Assembly (NCBI GenBank): GCA_018065745.1
Contig: JAGHSS010000019.1
Span: forward strand, 1 to 8,428
Direction of reading: 5' to 3'
From: Candidatus Neoflavobacterium equi
Lineage (GTDB): Bacteria; Bacteroidota; Bacteroidia; Flavobacteriales; Flavobacteriaceae
Length of the DNA stretch: 8,428 bases
Position numbers and translations under genes: made by a program. Positions 6,698 through 8,428 of this stretch are shown here, piece by piece (position 1 is the stretch's first letter; each line of letters begins with the position of its first letter). The notes beneath the pieces are model-generated. The model had not been told where the DNA came from. It ran no database searches and saw only the letters and a list, made by a program, of their open reading frames with translations.

Positions 6698-8392
6698 ATG
6701 AAATTAGAAAATATATTTGAACTGTTTTATCAAGGTGCTTTTGAAAAGTGTTTGACTCATCTGGATTTGTTTTTGTTGATCAACGGGGATGATATTGATG
6801 CCCTGCTTTTAAAAGCCTGCTGTATGACACAGATTTTATACAGCCACGACCTCTATGATACTAAGGATTTCAAACGCACGGACTTTGCTGAAATAGAACC
6901 CATCTACCACTATATCCTCTCCTTGGATCCTTTACAACCAGATGCCTTGGTGGGATTACTGGATATATGGAACTATGAATTTGAGGAATCAGATTTTGAT
7001 GAAACCATGAGTTACATCAACGCGCTTAAAAAATCTGAGTTATACCTGAATATGACTTCAAGATTTGAAACAGATCTCAATTTAAAGCACAAGAAATTTG
7101 ACGAGGTACTGAGGTTGTTGGAAGAGCGAATTGCATACAACAATGAAACTTTTGCCAACAACAGAAGCATGAGAGAAGTATTTAATTCTCAGGCAACACT
7201 CATCCAATATGACGTGCTTTTTCACGATTTAAACAACTGGGATGCAGCACACGCAATTCTCAAAAAAGAGATACAATTCTTGGTTTTTGACAGTGGTCTT
7301 CCATTTGTTGCCATGGCCAAAACAGCCTTAAACCTCAAAGAATATGAACTACTGGACACACTCCTTCAAAAACTAATTCCACATTTTAATGAGGATGAAG
7401 AAACTGATGAGGAGGTTTTGAAATTATATGATGAATTGTTGAACAGAATTCCAGCAGCAGAACAATCTCCAATATTGGTAGACTTTATACTTTTGGTTCA
7501 GAAAAACAACGCGGAATTATTAGATTTTGACCTTACTGATTTATTGGCTGAAGCCATGAAGTACATCAAATTGTTTCCAGAGCGATTTGAGCCTTACCAC
7601 TATGCCGGATCTGTATTGTTTGATCACGACAATTTTGAAGCAGCACATGCCTACCTAAAAAAAGCGGTGGAGATCAAAGGATTTGCAGAAACAGTTTACC
7701 GCTATATTATTTGTCATTACAATCTTTACAAAACCTACCCAGACATTGAAGAGTGGCCACAAGATGAACCGCTTCAATATTTCAATATGGGCGCTCTTTT
7801 TTCAGAATATGAAATGAATCTTGAAGAAAATGAACTGATTTCTGAGTCTATTGCACTAAATACTCAATTTTTCCAACAAGCATTTGAAGGATTTACAGCC
7901 TATTTTGAAGACAATGCCTACCTGAGTTCCTATTATTATAACGAACAACTTTGGGCCATGTGTGCCAACAATTATGCAGTTTGTCTCTTGGATAAGGAAT
8001 CCTATCACGAAGCTTTAAATGTATGTAAAATCGGACTGGAAATCTCTACCTATTGGGAATTACACATTACTGCAGCTACCATATACAACAAACTGAACAA
8101 CTTTGAAAAGGAGATATTTCACTTGGACGAAGCTTTGAGCATGAACATCAAAGACGCTTTTAAAGCCAAATACATTGTATTGGAGTTATTGAAAACACTG
8201 GCACAAATAAATCTAAACAACTTTGTGGAAGCCAAACAATCTTATGCCGTAATCAAACGTTTTTTTGACCGATACATCAGCAGTGATGAAGCGATAGATT
8301 TGGATGAGGAATCTCTGGAGTTGGTTCAGGAAGCAAAAGAATATATGGCTGAAATAGAAATGAAAATAGCAACTCAAGAAAGTTTGAATTAA
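6698..8392 (+). CDS. Cytoplasmic tetratricopeptide (TPR) repeat protein
   Basis: The 564-residue protein is almost wholly predicted helix pairs and is rich in Glu and Asp. It has no signal peptide or membrane segment, so it is probably cytoplasmic. The clearest TPR unit is near 302-330 (YAGSVLFDHDNFEAAHAYLKKAVEI). Two further units lie near 424-457 (NNYAVCLLDKESYHEALNVCKIGLEI) and 458-490 (AATIYNKLNNFEKEIFHLDEAL). Weaker repeats are visible at 5-45 (YQGAFEKCLTHLDLFL) and across the middle. An acidic stretch (NEDEETDEEV) sits near 230-240. No enzymatic domain is attached. TPR arrays bind partner proteins, but nothing nearby identifies the partner. The ATG at 6698 is the most upstream one that fits the frame start seen here; no Shine-Dalgarno sequence precedes it. 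The TAA stop is followed by an in-frame TGA three codons later. I do not recognise a named gene. Confidence 0.85.
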   Translation: MKLENIFELFYQGAFEKCLTHLDLFLLINGDDIDALLLKACCMTQILYSHDLYDTKDFKRTDFAEIEPIYHYILSLDPLQPDALVGLLDIWNYEFEESDFDETMSYINALKKSELYLNMTSRFETDLNLKHKKFDEVLRLLEERIAYNNETFANNRSMREVFNSQATLIQYDVLFHDLNNWDAAHAILKKEIQFLVFDSGLPFVAMAKTALNLKEYELLDTLLQKLIPHFNEDEETDEEVLKLYDELLNRIPAAEQSPILVDFILLVQKNNAELLDFDLTDLLAEAMKYIKLFPERFEPYHYAGSVLFDHDNFEAAHAYLKKAVEIKGFAETVYRYIICHYNLYKTYPDIEEWPQDEPLQYFNMGALFSEYEMNLEENELISESIALNTQFFQQAFEGFTAYFEDNAYLSSYYYNEQLWAMCANNYAVCLLDKESYHEALNVCKIGLEISTYWELHITAATIYNKLNNFEKEIFHLDEALSMNIKDAFKAKYIVLELLKTLAQINLNNFVEAKQSYAVIKRFFDRYISSDEAIDLDEESLELVQEAKEYMAEIEMKIATQESLN

Positions 8393-8428
8393 AATCGATG
8401 ATCGGAATTTAAGCATTAGTAAGAATAC
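8393..8428. other. Short downstream flank, nothing recognised
   Basis: These last 36 bases hold no hairpin with a T-run and no recognisable start of a following gene. Any terminator of the TPR gene would lie beyond the window. Confidence 0.5.

Noticed and set aside
1..8428. Mobile element, CRISPR array, tRNA, rRNA or defence island
   Set aside because: No transposase, integrase, long terminal inverted repeats, regularly spaced repeats, RNA gene signature or known defence domain is seen.

Overview
The window looks like chromosomal DNA of a Bacteroidota bacterium, most likely a member of the Flavobacteriia. Four signs support this. The DNA is moderately AT-rich. No start codon has a clear Shine-Dalgarno sequence. 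The -7 elements match the Bacteroidota form TAnnTTTG. A lipoprotein carries a charged surface-export-like signal after its lipid-modified cysteine. PurL is also of the long single-chain type and has the MIHFF start that I recall from this phylum. The species cannot be named from the sequence alone.

Layout, left to right. Positions 1-203 are non-coding leader with a perfect -7 element (136-143) and an imperfect duplicate of that region upstream. Positions 204-1700 (+) encode a lipoprotein with an Ig-like N-terminal part and a right-handed parallel beta-helix, probably exposed on the cell surface. Positions 1701-1774 hold a good flavobacterial promoter and a leader made only of A and C. Positions 1775-5461 (+) encode full-length PurL (FGAM synthase), the fourth step of de novo purine synthesis. 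A strong bidirectional hairpin terminator (5477-5505) separates purL from a convergent minus-strand gene (6565 to 5516). That gene encodes a lipid-anchored alpha/beta hydrolase of the DUF900-like type with a plausible complete catalytic triad. A 132-base divergent spacer follows, then a cytoplasmic TPR-repeat protein (6698-8392, +) and 36 bases of unassigned sequence.

The genes do not form one obvious system. PurL is housekeeping with its own promoter. The two lipoproteins face the envelope, and the TPR protein is probably a cytoplasmic scaffold of unknown partner. I see no mobile element, CRISPR array, tRNA, rRNA, phage gene or defence system. The most notable features are the G/T-free CAA-rich leader of purL, the surface-signal beta-helix lipoprotein and the lipid-anchored hydrolase with an SHSRG nucleophile elbow. 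This is mostly an ordinary region, not a clear new system.
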